Assembly: GCA_030180135.1 (NCBI GenBank)
Contig: CM058237.1
Span: 36,539,126 to 36,603,125 of the forward strand
DNA: 64,000 nt
Direction: 5' to 3'
Source of the DNA: Orychophragmus violaceus
Lineage: Eukaryota > Streptophyta > Magnoliopsida > Brassicales > Brassicaceae
How positions within the stretch are numbered: position 1 is the stretch's first letter; every line of letters starts with the position of its first letter. The position numbers and the translations under genes are program-made. The notes beneath the pieces were generated by a model, which saw only the letters and a list, made by a program, of their open reading frames with translations, ran no database searches and was not told the origin of the DNA. Of the stretch, positions 55,886 to 64,000 are shown one piece after another.

Positions 55886-57409
55886 TTAATAATCAACCTT
55901 CCCAACCTCCACATCTTCGCCGCTTCCACTATCCACCGCCGTGAGCTCTCTAGCCCTTGCCGCCTCCAATTCCCAGTTAGTCCTACACGTCGCCACCATC
56001 ATACCAATAACACACGATATTTGCGCCGCCAGCATCCCGAGCCAAAGTCCCTTGAATCCAAATCCAAACCAAAACGCCATAATCATTCCCAGTGGCATCC
56101 CAACCACATAAAATGCCGCCATATTAATGTTAGCTCCGATCTTTGGCCTCGCTGACCCTCTGAGAACACCGCATCCCGTCGTCTGAGGGCAATTTCCGAG
56201 CTCGCAAAGGCCAACAATTGGCAGAGCCATCAAAGTCAACTTAATGATTTCCTTATCATCCGTGAAAAGCCTAGCCCACATGTTTCTGACCAAGACGGTG
56301 AACGTGAGAGCCGTGAACCCGAGGGCGATACTGAGACCTAGTCCAACAATGGCGGCTCTTCTCGCTCTCTGTGGCTGGTTAGAACCCAGCTCGTTTCCGA
56401 CCCGTGTCGAGACTCCGAAGCTCAACGAATTAGGGAAAATGTAAACAAGAGAAGTGATTTGGATGAGAATTCCCATTGAAGCAACGGTTGCTTTAGGGTT
56501 TATAAGTAACCCACAGAGCACAATCATGATCTCATAGCACCACCACTCGAGACAAACCGATACACAACTCGGTATCGCAAGACGGAGTAATTTCTTCCAT
56601 TCTCTCACACTATCTTCATACGACTCCTCTGAAACCTCACCTTCCTTGTCGTTACTTAGCTTTTCTTCGAAGAAAGCGATGTAGATGAAGAGAAAGGCAA
56701 CAAGGTTCAAATTTGACACAACACCACTCAATGCGATGCCTTTGATCCCCAAACCGAGATACGACACGAGGAGGAACGTGATCGGAAAGTGGAGAACACT
56801 CGCGATCGCCGTGCAGACTGATAAAGGCAGAGTCTTTGATTGTGTCCTGAGATAAACTCTTAATGGGTGTAAGAAAGATTGTGCGATGAGATCGGGAACA
56901 GAGTAAAGCAAAAAGGTGTGAGCTTCGGACGCGAGATCCTGGTCCTGTTTCAACATTTTCAGAATCTTCTCGATGTTTATCCAGAGAAGAAAAACAGGGA
57001 GAGATGTGAAGAGGAGGAGGATGATTCCTCGCCGGATTGTAGCCCGGACGAGGTTATAGCGTTTTGCGCCAAAGGCTTGGGAGCAGATTGATTCAACGCC
57101 CATGGTTAAACCGGAGAACAGAGAGTAACCGGTTATGTTGGCGAATGCAAGGGCGAGGGAGCCGCTGGCGAGTGTGGGATCGCCGAGACCGCCGAGGAAA
57201 AACAGAGATATGAAGGAGCGAGAGTAAAGGAGGAGACCTGTGAGGACCAATGGGAGAGAGATTCTTGCGATTGAGATAGCTTCATTTAAGAAGAGGGAGA
57301 GAGGGGAAGAGTAGTTTTCAAGTAAATGTAGTTTCTCGCGATGATGAGAGATTTGTGGGAGTAGTAAGGGTATTGTAACTTCGTCTCTGACATAGTTTGA
57401 TTGACACAT
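55886..57409 (-). CDS. DTX49: MATE efflux transporter, DETOXIFICATION family (DTX49-like)
   Basis: An intact single-exon gene encodes 507 residues, normal for plant MATE proteins, starting at ATG 57407-57409 (MCQSNYVRDEVTIPLLL). The longer frame to 57427 uses a TTG and is not preferred. About twelve membrane segments are visible, the first near residues 45-70 and the second near 82-103. Family landmarks include GLTMGVESICSQAFGA (100-115), the basic RVGNELGSNQPQRARRAA loop in the second half, and CPQTTGCGVLRGSARPKIGA before segment 10. The opening and loops closely match my memory of Arabidopsis DTX49 (At4g23030), in the DTX48-56 group whose members act at plasma or endomembranes on hormone-related and senescence traits by cation-coupled export. 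The substrate is unknown. It is the only intact host gene here; the exact paralogue is an inference. Confidence 0.92.
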   Translation of the reverse strand: MCQSNYVRDEVTIPLLLPQISHHREKLHLLENYSSPLSLFLNEAISIARISLPLVLTGLLLYSRSFISLFFLGGLGDPTLASGSLALAFANITGYSLFSGLTMGVESICSQAFGAKRYNLVRATIRRGIILLLFTSLPVFLLWINIEKILKMLKQDQDLASEAHTFLLYSVPDLIAQSFLHPLRVYLRTQSKTLPLSVCTAIASVLHFPITFLLVSYLGLGIKGIALSGVVSNLNLVAFLFIYIAFFEEKLSNDKEGEVSEESYEDSVREWKKLLRLAIPSCVSVCLEWWCYEIMIVLCGLLINPKATVASMGILIQITSLVYIFPNSLSFGVSTRVGNELGSNQPQRARRAAIVGLGLSIALGFTALTFTVLVRNMWARLFTDDKEIIKLTLMALPIVGLCELGNCPQTTGCGVLRGSARPKIGANINMAAFYVVGMPLGMIMAFWFGFGFKGLWLGMLAAQISCVIGMMVATCRTNWELEAARARELTAVDSGSGEDVEVGKVDY

Positions 57410-57498
57410 TCTTCTTCTTTTTGTCAATATATGCGAGAGAGAGAGAGAAGAAAGAAAAGAAGATTTCTGGGTGTGAAGAAGATTGGTTTAAGTATTGG

Positions 57499-57507
57499 CT
57501 TTATATA
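57499..57507 (-). promoter_or_regulatory. TATA box of the MATE gene
   Basis: The complement reads TATATAAAG about 90 bp before the start codon, which leaves a short leader of about 60 nt. GA repeats (57433-57446) lie in that leader. Confidence 0.7.
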
Positions 57508-57509
57508 GG

Positions 57510-57884
57510 GAAAGTGGAAAGTGGGTTCTAATATTAAGACAGCTATAATTTTAGTCATATGTATTTCTTTTTTTTTTTTGGTCAAAATGTTTTTCTTATT
57601 TTTAGTCAACAATTTACACAGTATTTCTACATGCATTTTATTCTATTTAACTATGTAAACACGTGTGATTAACTGGATTGGAGTACATACCCACGCTTTC
57701 GATTCGGTTTAAATCTGTATAACGACACATGGATGGCGTTCGCATGATTAGTAGATTTCACTCTCTTAAGTGGACGACAAAAAAAAAAAAAAAAAAAAAA
57801 CTCTTAAGTGGTAATTTTTGTTTTCGGGAAATATTTTTATTTCTTCATTCTCTTCTGTTTCTTATTTAGTTATTTTTTGTCAAC
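57510..57884. other. Upstream region of the MATE gene
   Basis: Holds homopolymer T (about 57570-57582) and A (about 57779-57800) runs and no supported gene. It probably includes the promoter. Confidence 0.5.
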
Positions 57885-58104
57885 GTTTCTTATTTAGTTT
57901 TTTTTTTGTTAGACACGTGGTATCCTATTGGTTTTCTAGGCCTCAAGACTATAATCCACGTACACGTTTCATTTCATCCGTAGTTCTTTGGGGTGGTCAA
58001 GTAGAGAATGTAGAGTAGGTGGATCGAATCCTGAGTGTGGTGCACTCAGATCCCGTCTTCTTACCACTACGCCACGACCACTTGGTTTGTTTCTTATTTA
58101 GTTT
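57885..58104 (-). mobile_element. tRNA-derived SINE with 16-bp target duplication
   Basis: The 16-bp word GTTTCTTATTTAGTTT occurs at 57885-57900 and 58089-58104 and brackets a 188-bp unit. On the minus strand the unit starts near CAAACCAAGTGGTCG, has an A box TGGCGTAGTGG (complement of 58064-58074) and a B box GGATTCGATCC (complement of 58021-58031), and ends in an A-rich tail (T run at 57901-57907). This is the full architecture of a plant SINE. A third near-copy of the target word at 57857-57872 shows the target was already a tandem repeat. Confidence 0.85.
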
Positions 58105-58183
58105 AAATTCATTAACATTATTCTGTTTGAATCTTAACTAATTATATTTGAATCTCTATATATGTATTATATCTATTCTGTTT

Positions 58184-58990
58184 TTTTTTTCTTTTGTTGC
58201 CATCTGATTTTATTGAAAGCTCATTGGACTGATAATATTAAAAGTACAAAGAATCCAAGGACACAATCTATTAATCGTTGATGTTTCCAGAAAGGCCACG
58301 TGTATAAGGAGACACGCAAGAGGATGGAATGCTTGCCACGTTGACGCTAATCGCTCCACTAGACGACACCGCATCACCGCTGGACTCTGAAAAACCTTAA
58401 CAGGAAATCTTCACACCAGATTTGTCAGATGCAAGCCATGCAATATCGATGATGCCACTTAAGAAAAACTACCAGAAACCTATCGGTTTCTCATCTCGAC
58501 TCTCGTCCGTATGCGAAACCTCCATCTTGGGCCAAGAAAGGTCCGCCGGAATCAATTCGCCGACATCAAGATGAAGAAATTACTTCGTCATACGGAACTG
58601 AAACAAGCTGCAGTTACATAAAGAAATCCCAAATTTGCATATCGGGATCTAAGCTTAAAATTAATTGGTCGAAGGAAAAAAAAATCCGGCATAAACCACC
58701 GGAAAGCCGACTCCGAACAGATTCAAAAAGATAAAACTCCGAGAAAACTCGAAAGAAGACACGGACATAAAGTCCAAAGTTTATTAAAACCAAGTCCGAA
58801 GGAAATCGGAAGAGAGAAGTCGATCGAATCCGTTCTTTATGTTACAGAGAAAAGCCGAGAGGGAGTCGACGAAGCAGAATAGGCGACCGGAACCGCAGAG
58901 AGAAAACAAAAAAATAAAGTAACCAGACTGCTGGCACGGCAAAACACCGATGCTGATGGCCGGAACTAGAAATGGAAGAAAACGACTTTA
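58184..58990 (-). mobile_element. Possible non-coding retroposon (Sadhu-like)
   Basis: On the minus strand about 800 bp without a long frame starts CT-rich, is rich in TCGG, and ends AATAAAATCAGATGGCAACA, then AAAG and a run of about ten A (T run at 58181-58190). A polyadenylated, non-coding, single-unit structure of this size recalls Brassicaceae Sadhu retroposons. A LINE 3' end is the main alternative. No target duplication was identified. Confidence 0.35.
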
Positions 58991-59016
58991 GAGAGAAGTT
59001 GGAGAAAACGACACAC

Positions 59017-60019
59017 ATTGTGCATTGATCGACACACTAGCGAGATGGGCCTTCTTCGGCTGTTTAATGAAGATTTGATATTGCACTTTTGCCCAGAAGT
59101 TTCCAAGAATTACAAAGAAGCCCCAAGACGTGATTAACTTATATAATTAGGTTTTTAAATCAGTTTTTAGATACGCTTGGACAGACAATTTATTTTGGCT
59201 TTCATACTTTGAGCATAGAGATTTCTAGAGCTTTTGGGGCTGATCTAATCCTGTACTGCTTTCTACTTTTGAAGAAGATTTCGAACCCCTATATTTACTC
59301 TTTATTTATGCAATCTATTATTTCATTGATTATGTTTTCATATTCTATGTCTGAGTAGATTCATAGTTAGGTTTAGGGATTCTCATAGGTATTTCATGAC
59401 TTGCTAAATTTATTTAATTCAGTTAGGATTCATAACTTAATTGTTCTTTAATCTAAATTGTGCTTAACACTAGTTTCTAACTTGATCACTTAGAATCTAG
59501 ATCTTAGGTTGTTAAATTGACACGAAAGTGTGATTTAGAATCTGAACTATTTAGGTTAAGCAATTGAATTACTCGCAAAGAAATTTGGTTTAATTGAATT
59601 GTGAACATATCGAACCTGAACTTAAAGCTAGTTTAATCTGTTAGGAATTACAAAGAAATTTGGATTTCTGCTATTAGACTTAGAGAATTCTCACAACGAA
59701 AGTTGGTTAGTTCTATATCCGTGTTTGAGTTCTAGAACCGTACTTAATTTGATCCTGACTGTTTATTTGATATGCTTGTCTGATTTTCTGAGAACTCCCT
59801 AGACCTAGTGCTTTTAGTTATTTGCCTTCAAACCAATCTTACAACCTGATTTACTTTTCTGCTTTGCTTTTAGTTTCTCACTACTTTCTCCTAGTTTAAC
59901 TCGACTGTTCTTAATTCTATCGTTGCCTAGAGTCCTTGTGGATTTGATACCCTAAATACTATAATTGCATTAACTGTGCACTTGTAGTAGAATAGGAATT
60001 AAAAGTTTACACCTATCAA
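59017..60019 (+). repeat. Athila 5' LTR, truncated at its 5' end
   Basis: It aligns with 637-1819 from about 845 of that copy onward and ends CACCTATCA at the same point. The first roughly 200 bp and one of the CGATCG dyads are missing at the junction with the retroposon-like unit to the left. Confidence 0.85.
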
Positions 60020-60020
60020 G

Positions 60021-60043
60021 TTTTTGGTGCCGTTGCCGGGGAC
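60021..60043 (+). promoter_or_regulatory. Athila primer binding site (tRNA-Asp)
   Basis: TGGTGCCGTTGCCGGGG lies just inside the LTR. It matches the complement of the plant tRNA-Asp 3' end with one difference (T for C at the fourth base), the primer known for Athila and related elements. Confidence 0.88.
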
Positions 60044-60157
60044 TCTTTTGAGTCTTCGATAGATTTGAACTTAGGGTTTATACTAGGATTTTTATTTTTT
60101 TTGTATTGGTTACTAACTTTTCTCGGTTTTTCTCTGTCGCAGGTTTGACATTCGCTT

Positions 60158-60244
60158 GGCATCGATCGTTGCATCCTTTTGTGTCGATCGTTACAAAGCG
60201 ACTGAGTTGAGTCGATCGTTGCACTCTAGCATCGATCGTTGCAC
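60158..60244 (+). repeat. Four CGATCG dyads in the Athila leader
   Basis: Units at 60163, 60185, 60213 and 60233 have the form GCATCGATCGTTGCA or GTGTCGATCGTTAC, arranged as two pairs 22 and 20 bp apart. They are immediately upstream of gag. Confidence 0.85.
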
Positions 60245-60262
60245 TGAGATTACAGACGTTTT

Positions 60263-61894
60263 ATGCAGACGCGTGATACCAGAAGTAATCCGAACTCGAA
60301 TCTCATTAATCTCAGACTTGAGGAGCTTGCTAGACTAGAGAGGACTAACAGGAAAAGTCAACGAGCAAGAATGGTTCAAGAACGTCTGATTCTGATACCC
60401 GATGCTCAAGGTGTCCTGAGGGACCGACATAACAATCCGTATAATGCTGCTGGAGAACGGATTGATGCTGAAGGGAATGTGATCCCTGAGCCTGAACCGC
60501 GACAAGAACAAGGACAAGGCCAAGAACAAGGTCAGAGGCAGATGGTTATTCATGAGATGACCCTTGCTGACTATAACCATCCGGATGAGTTTCATGCTAA
60601 CCGGTCAGCACTTGTGCCTCCTGGTTTGGAGAGGAATGACTTCGAGATCAAGACCATCTACTACTCTATTCTGAGGCAGAATGCCTTCCATGGTTTCCGT
60701 AATGAGCAACCAATGGATCATATTGATGAGTTTGAGGACATAGTCACTGGGATGAAGTATGATGGAGTGAACTATGCTTATCTGTTTCTCAAACTCTTCC
60801 CCTACTCTCTCGCTGGAGATGCTGCTGCTTGGTTGAAACAACTTCCACCTGGGAATTTTAATACTTGGGATGCTGTGAAGAGTGAGTTTCTGAGACACTT
60901 CTATGATGATGCTCGCTCTGATCAGTCGATACAGGATATTCTCACTTTCTCCCAAGGTCCTATAGAGCCTCTTAAGACTGCCTGGATGAGATTTAAGAAG
61001 TACCAACGTGACTGCCCACATCATGGATTCACTGAGGTAACATTGCTGGGTAATTTATTTAGAGGTATAGATCTCCCTTAGCAGACAGCGTTGGATAATT
61101 CCAGCAATAGAAATTTCAACACTAGGACTCCTGAGCAAGTTAAGCAACTGATAGATAACTTAGTAAGCAGTAATAGCTGCAAGACTGCTGATAGGAGAAG
61201 GAAATAGTCTGGTGGAAAGATAGATAATCTGGAGATTGCTGACATTAGGACTAAGTTGGACACTGTCTGTAATCTGTTGGCTAGGAAGAAAGCTGTCCAT
61301 TTTGCTCAAGATGTTGAAGTGATCCAAGCTGAAGAAGACAATCAGGAAGAGGATGTGAACTACATTGGACGATCTGGTTTCCAAGGGAATAGGTTTGGTA
61401 ATCAGCAAGGTAACATGTTCTTCAATGGTGGACAGAAGAGTGCTTTCACAAGCAATCAAAACTCTTCTGGATTTGGACAGAATGCTAGTTATCAAAAGCC
61501 TTTTCAGCAAGGTAATCAGAGGACTTATGGATCTTCCTCTTACCAAACACCTCCTGCTGCTAATGCCCATGAGAGCAAGAGGGAGAGTCTGATGGAGCAG
61601 TTGCTAGAAGGACAAACTAAGATTGATGTGGACTGCAACAGGAAGTTAGATGTTGTGTATGAGGACCTTAATGGGACGTTTGAGTGGTTAAGTACACATG
61701 TGAAGCAATTGGACACACAAGTGAGCCAAATTTCAAGTTCTGTTAAGGGAAAGAGTGTCGTGGACACCCACATCAAGGCTTGGTCAGTTTATATCAATGA
61801 TGGATCATACCAAGGTGAAAATTTCGAGTTAAACACAGCTGAACTGGTGGAAGAACCAAAGAAACTCGAAATTGAGGAAAAACTCTCGGGTTGA
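60263..61894 (+). pseudogene. Athila Gag, one frame with two internal stops
   Basis: The frame starts MQTRDTRSNPNSNLINLRLE at 60263. The capsid region has MTLADYNHPDEFHANRSALV, then PPGLERNDFEIKT, and AGDAAAWLKQLPPGNFNTWD, then HFYDDARSDQSIQDI, typical of Athila Gag. TAG at 61079-61081 and TAG near 61205 interrupt it, but the reading frame is kept through VEVIQAEEDNQEEDVNYIGR and a Gln/Asn-rich tail to TGA at 61892-61894. It would form the particle core. Confidence 0.85.
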
Positions 61895-62722
61895 ATCTGT
61901 GAAAACTCATCTGCATCGATCGATGCAACTATTGCGTCGATCGTTGCATGCCGTGGACAGACAGATTCACTTGACTCTCATGGCATTGATGCAGAGACGG
62001 ATCAAGAGCTTAATCGACTATTCCCTGGATTGTCTGAGATAACTCAACAGGAGATTGATGAAGCCAGACTGCTGGAAGAGATGGATGAGAAGTTGGAAGA
62101 AATTCCACAATCTGATGATCCACCTTATCACCATTGTGCGCAGAGATACTTGGAGAAAATGCTGCGAATGGATGAAATGCTGAAAGATTGGGTGATAGTG
62201 GTCCCTAAACAGATCAGTGAAGTGCTGCTAACTAAGATCCCGAAGAAGCTACCTGATACTGGGATATTTTTGCTGAGTTGTTCTATTTTTGAGGATGGTT
62301 TCAAGCGTTCTCAGTGTGATTTAGGAGCTGCTGGAAGTCTCATGCCATACTCTGTGGCAGAGAAGCTGGGGATGATGGATTTTTCACCCACTAGGACATC
62401 TCTTGTCCTAGCTGATCAGCCAATAAGGATTCCGGAAGGAGTTTTTGAGGACATCCCAGTAAGAGTTGGGAACTACTTGGTTCCGACAGACTTCTTGGTG
62501 CTTAAGTACGACAGTGAGCAGGATGATGCTTTGATACTGGGAAGACCATTTTTAGCCACAGCTGGAGAAGTGATAGATGTCAGGAACAGTCTGATTGATC
62601 TCTATTTGGGAGATGAGCCTCTGCACTTTGAGATGGATATGCTACGCAAGCCACTGATTGATGGGCAAACCTTTAGGATTGAGGATGGATATGGAAAGCA
62701 GATGAAAATGATGAAGATTTGA
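61895..62722 (+). pseudogene. Athila protease region, same frame as Gag
   Basis: After TGA 61892-61894 the same frame continues through a pair of CGATCG dyads (SASIDATIASIVAC) into frame 62030-62722. The retropepsin reads QCDLGAAGSLMPYSVAEKLG, then VLADQPIRIPEGV and DDALILGRPFLATAG. DLGA is the catalytic triplet in Athila-type elements. The frame ends at TGA 62720-62722 with no RT following, although Athila normally continues into pol. Confidence 0.82.
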
Positions 62723-63345
62723 GTGATTTAGGGAGATGAGAATCGGGTTGTACGGACAGCGAAATGGGGAAGAAGAGAAGAGAGAAAAGGTTAAAGGCAC
62801 TTACATGGATCGTGTATGCAACGACCGTTGCAGATAAGCAACGATCGTCGCTAGTGAACCGAATTGATTCCGGTTTAGCGTACGTGTACCTTTATTTTGA
62901 AATTGAACCAGATGCAACGACCGTTGCTCAGGACCGCAACGATCGTCACAAGGCGATTTCATCTCTTCGTTGCGGTCCTGAGCAACGGTCGTTGCATCTG
63001 GTTCAATTGCAAAATAAAGGTACACGTACGCTAAACCGGAATCAATTCGGTTCACTAGCGACGATCGTTGCTTATCTGGGAGATGAGCCCCTGCCTTGTG
63101 ACGATCGTTGCGGTCCTGAGCAACGGTCGTTGCATCTGGTTCAATTGCAAAATAAAGGTACACGTACGCTAAACCGGAATCAATTCGGTTCACTAGCGAC
63201 GATCGTTGCTTATCTGCAACGGTCGTTGCATACACGATCCATGTAAGTGCCTTTGACTTTTTCTCTCTTCTCTTCTTCCCCATTTCGCTGTCAGTACAAC
63301 CCGATTCTCATCTCCCTAAATCACTCAAATCTTCATCATTTTCAT
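62702..63345. repeat. Large palindrome with 253-bp arms in place of pol
   Basis: Arms 62702-62954 and 63093-63345 are near-perfect reverse complements around one axis with a 138-bp loop. Inside, 62968-63078 and 63106-63216 are near-identical 111-bp direct repeats offset by 138 bp. Thus one block occurs three times: once inverted and twice direct. Both strands carry 160-codon open frames here (starting from ATGGGGAAGAAG on each strand), which arise from the symmetry and are not genes. The arms contain CGACCGTTGC/CGATCG dyads. Confidence 0.93.
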
Positions 63346-63710
63346 TGATTCCAATCTTGTTCTACTTGTTTTTATACGCTTTATCCATTTCTCCAACCCA
63401 ATCGAAGCAATTCCGAGGTAAGAGCTCTCAAATTCATCATTTTCGTATTTAGTTCTAGGGTTTTGAAATTAGAGGTTTTTAGCTTTAGAATGGTAATGTC
63501 GTGCTGTTTTAGGCTTGATTTAGGTTGATTTGTGATGAGATTATACTGCCTATATGATTGTGAGGTTGATTTTGAAATGATTTGGAGGATTATTTGGCGA
63601 CTGTGAAATCGCCTTGCAATGATCGCTGCACTTGTGCAACGGTCGTTGCATTGTGACTTCACAGAGAAATCTGCCTTGACTAATATGCATTATTTTCTTG
63701 ATTGCAGATG
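63346..63710 (+). other. Athila spacer upstream of the second ORF
   Basis: Non-coding sequence with a CGATCG-type pair (63620 TGATCG and 63640 CGGTCG). A TTGCAG acceptor-like site ends directly before the ATG at 63710. Confidence 0.55.
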
Positions 63711-64000
63711 CCTCCTCACGGAAAACCTCGCAAACGCAGAGCTACCTCAGCAGCTGCAGCTGCAGATCATCCTCAACCGCCAGTTGAGTGGTTTCTTCTA
63801 GACTCGCCATATCCTGAGACTTATCAGAGAGATCGGGAAGCCATACAGTTGCCTTGGCCTAAGGCGGATAAGGAGCAGATTCCGACAGACAAGGTATGAG
63901 ATATGTAGATTGATAAGCTGCTTAAGACTGACACATTCACAGAAAGGCCACTGCATGACCACTGGGACGAGTTCGATACTTTGCTCTACAATGGCTGGTG
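63710..64000 (+). pseudogene. Athila extra ORF, N-terminal part, interrupted
   Basis: ATG at 63710-63712 begins MPPHGKPRKRRATSAAAAAD, followed by WFLLDSPYPETYQRDREAIQ. This basic, Ala-rich start resembles the ATHILA ORF-1 protein family. TGA at about 63899 and TAG at about 63905 interrupt it, yet the frame continues IDKLLKTDTFTERPLHDHWD to the window edge. Function of this family is unsettled. Confidence 0.65.

Larger units (their letters stand above)
59017..64000 (+). mobile_element. Athila-type Gypsy element, 5'-truncated LTR, pol missing, runs off the window
   Basis: The element has an LTR truncated at its start (59017-60019), a tRNA-Asp-type primer site, a gag-protease frame, then a large palindrome instead of RT-integrase, and the start of a further ORF of Athila type. 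It is on the plus strand and continues past the window. Lack of pol suggests a non-autonomous derivative. Confidence 0.85.

Noticed and set aside
62764..63283. Two 160-codon frames on opposite strands with the same N-terminus
   Set aside because: They are mirror images created by the palindrome and have no known domain.

Overview
This is a plant nuclear window, almost certainly from a Brassicaceae species close to Arabidopsis or Brassica. The one intact host gene encodes a MATE transporter very like Arabidopsis DTX49. Broken host-type genes (TANGLED, REM/B3, RPA1-like DUF223) and the transposon types (Athila, Tat, Copia, LINE, SINE, Helitron end) also fit this family. Most of the window is nested and decaying transposable elements in AT-rich DNA, as expected of pericentromeric or otherwise TE-rich chromatin. 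I saw no bacterial-style operons, CRISPR arrays or rRNA.

Layout, left to right. Positions 1-1923 look like the 3' end of a Tat-type Gypsy element, with an Athila-type solo LTR (637-1819, target duplication ATTAG) inside its LTR. A TANGLED-like pseudogene (1988-2582) follows, then a Helitron 3' end (to 3424), a 5'-truncated LINE with an RNase H domain (3948-4682) and a small solo LTR (5128-5550). Positions 6741-13711 hold two decayed RPA1-like (OB-fold/DUF223) genes and a broken B3 gene, separated by a direct/inverted repeat cluster. Positions 16704-26667 are a 3.1-kb solo LTR (duplication AACCC) split by Copia element 1 (18126-24941, duplication CACAC). Two related fold-back elements, a G15 tract and a relic signal-peptide exon lie at 26.9-28.7 kb.

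Positions 31080-40786 are a complete but degenerate Tat-type Gypsy element with tandem repeats and an antisense coiled-coil ORF downstream of pol. A MITE and a tRNA-like SINE head follow. An old Copia element (3; 43527-55500) is split inside its reverse transcriptase by Copia element 2 (44855-52204, duplication GATCT), whose LTRs read as identical. The MATE gene (55886-57409, minus strand) comes next, with a SINE about 0.5 kb upstream. The right end (59017-64000) is an Athila-type element with a truncated 5' LTR, tRNA-Asp-type primer site, and gag and protease in one frame with three stops. Where pol is expected there is a 253-bp-arm palindrome, followed by the start of another Athila ORF.

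The most unusual signal is a short TCGATCGA-centred dyad that recurs as pairs. The spacing is exactly 21 bp in every pair of Copia element 1 and in the Athila-type solo LTR, and 20-22 bp in the right-hand Athila element. In two places the pair forms a perfect 14-bp-stem hairpin. The motif is shared by otherwise unrelated Copia and Gypsy elements and also lies inside coding sequence, where it reads as SID-type peptides. All calls are from reading the sequence; no similarity search or folding program was run.
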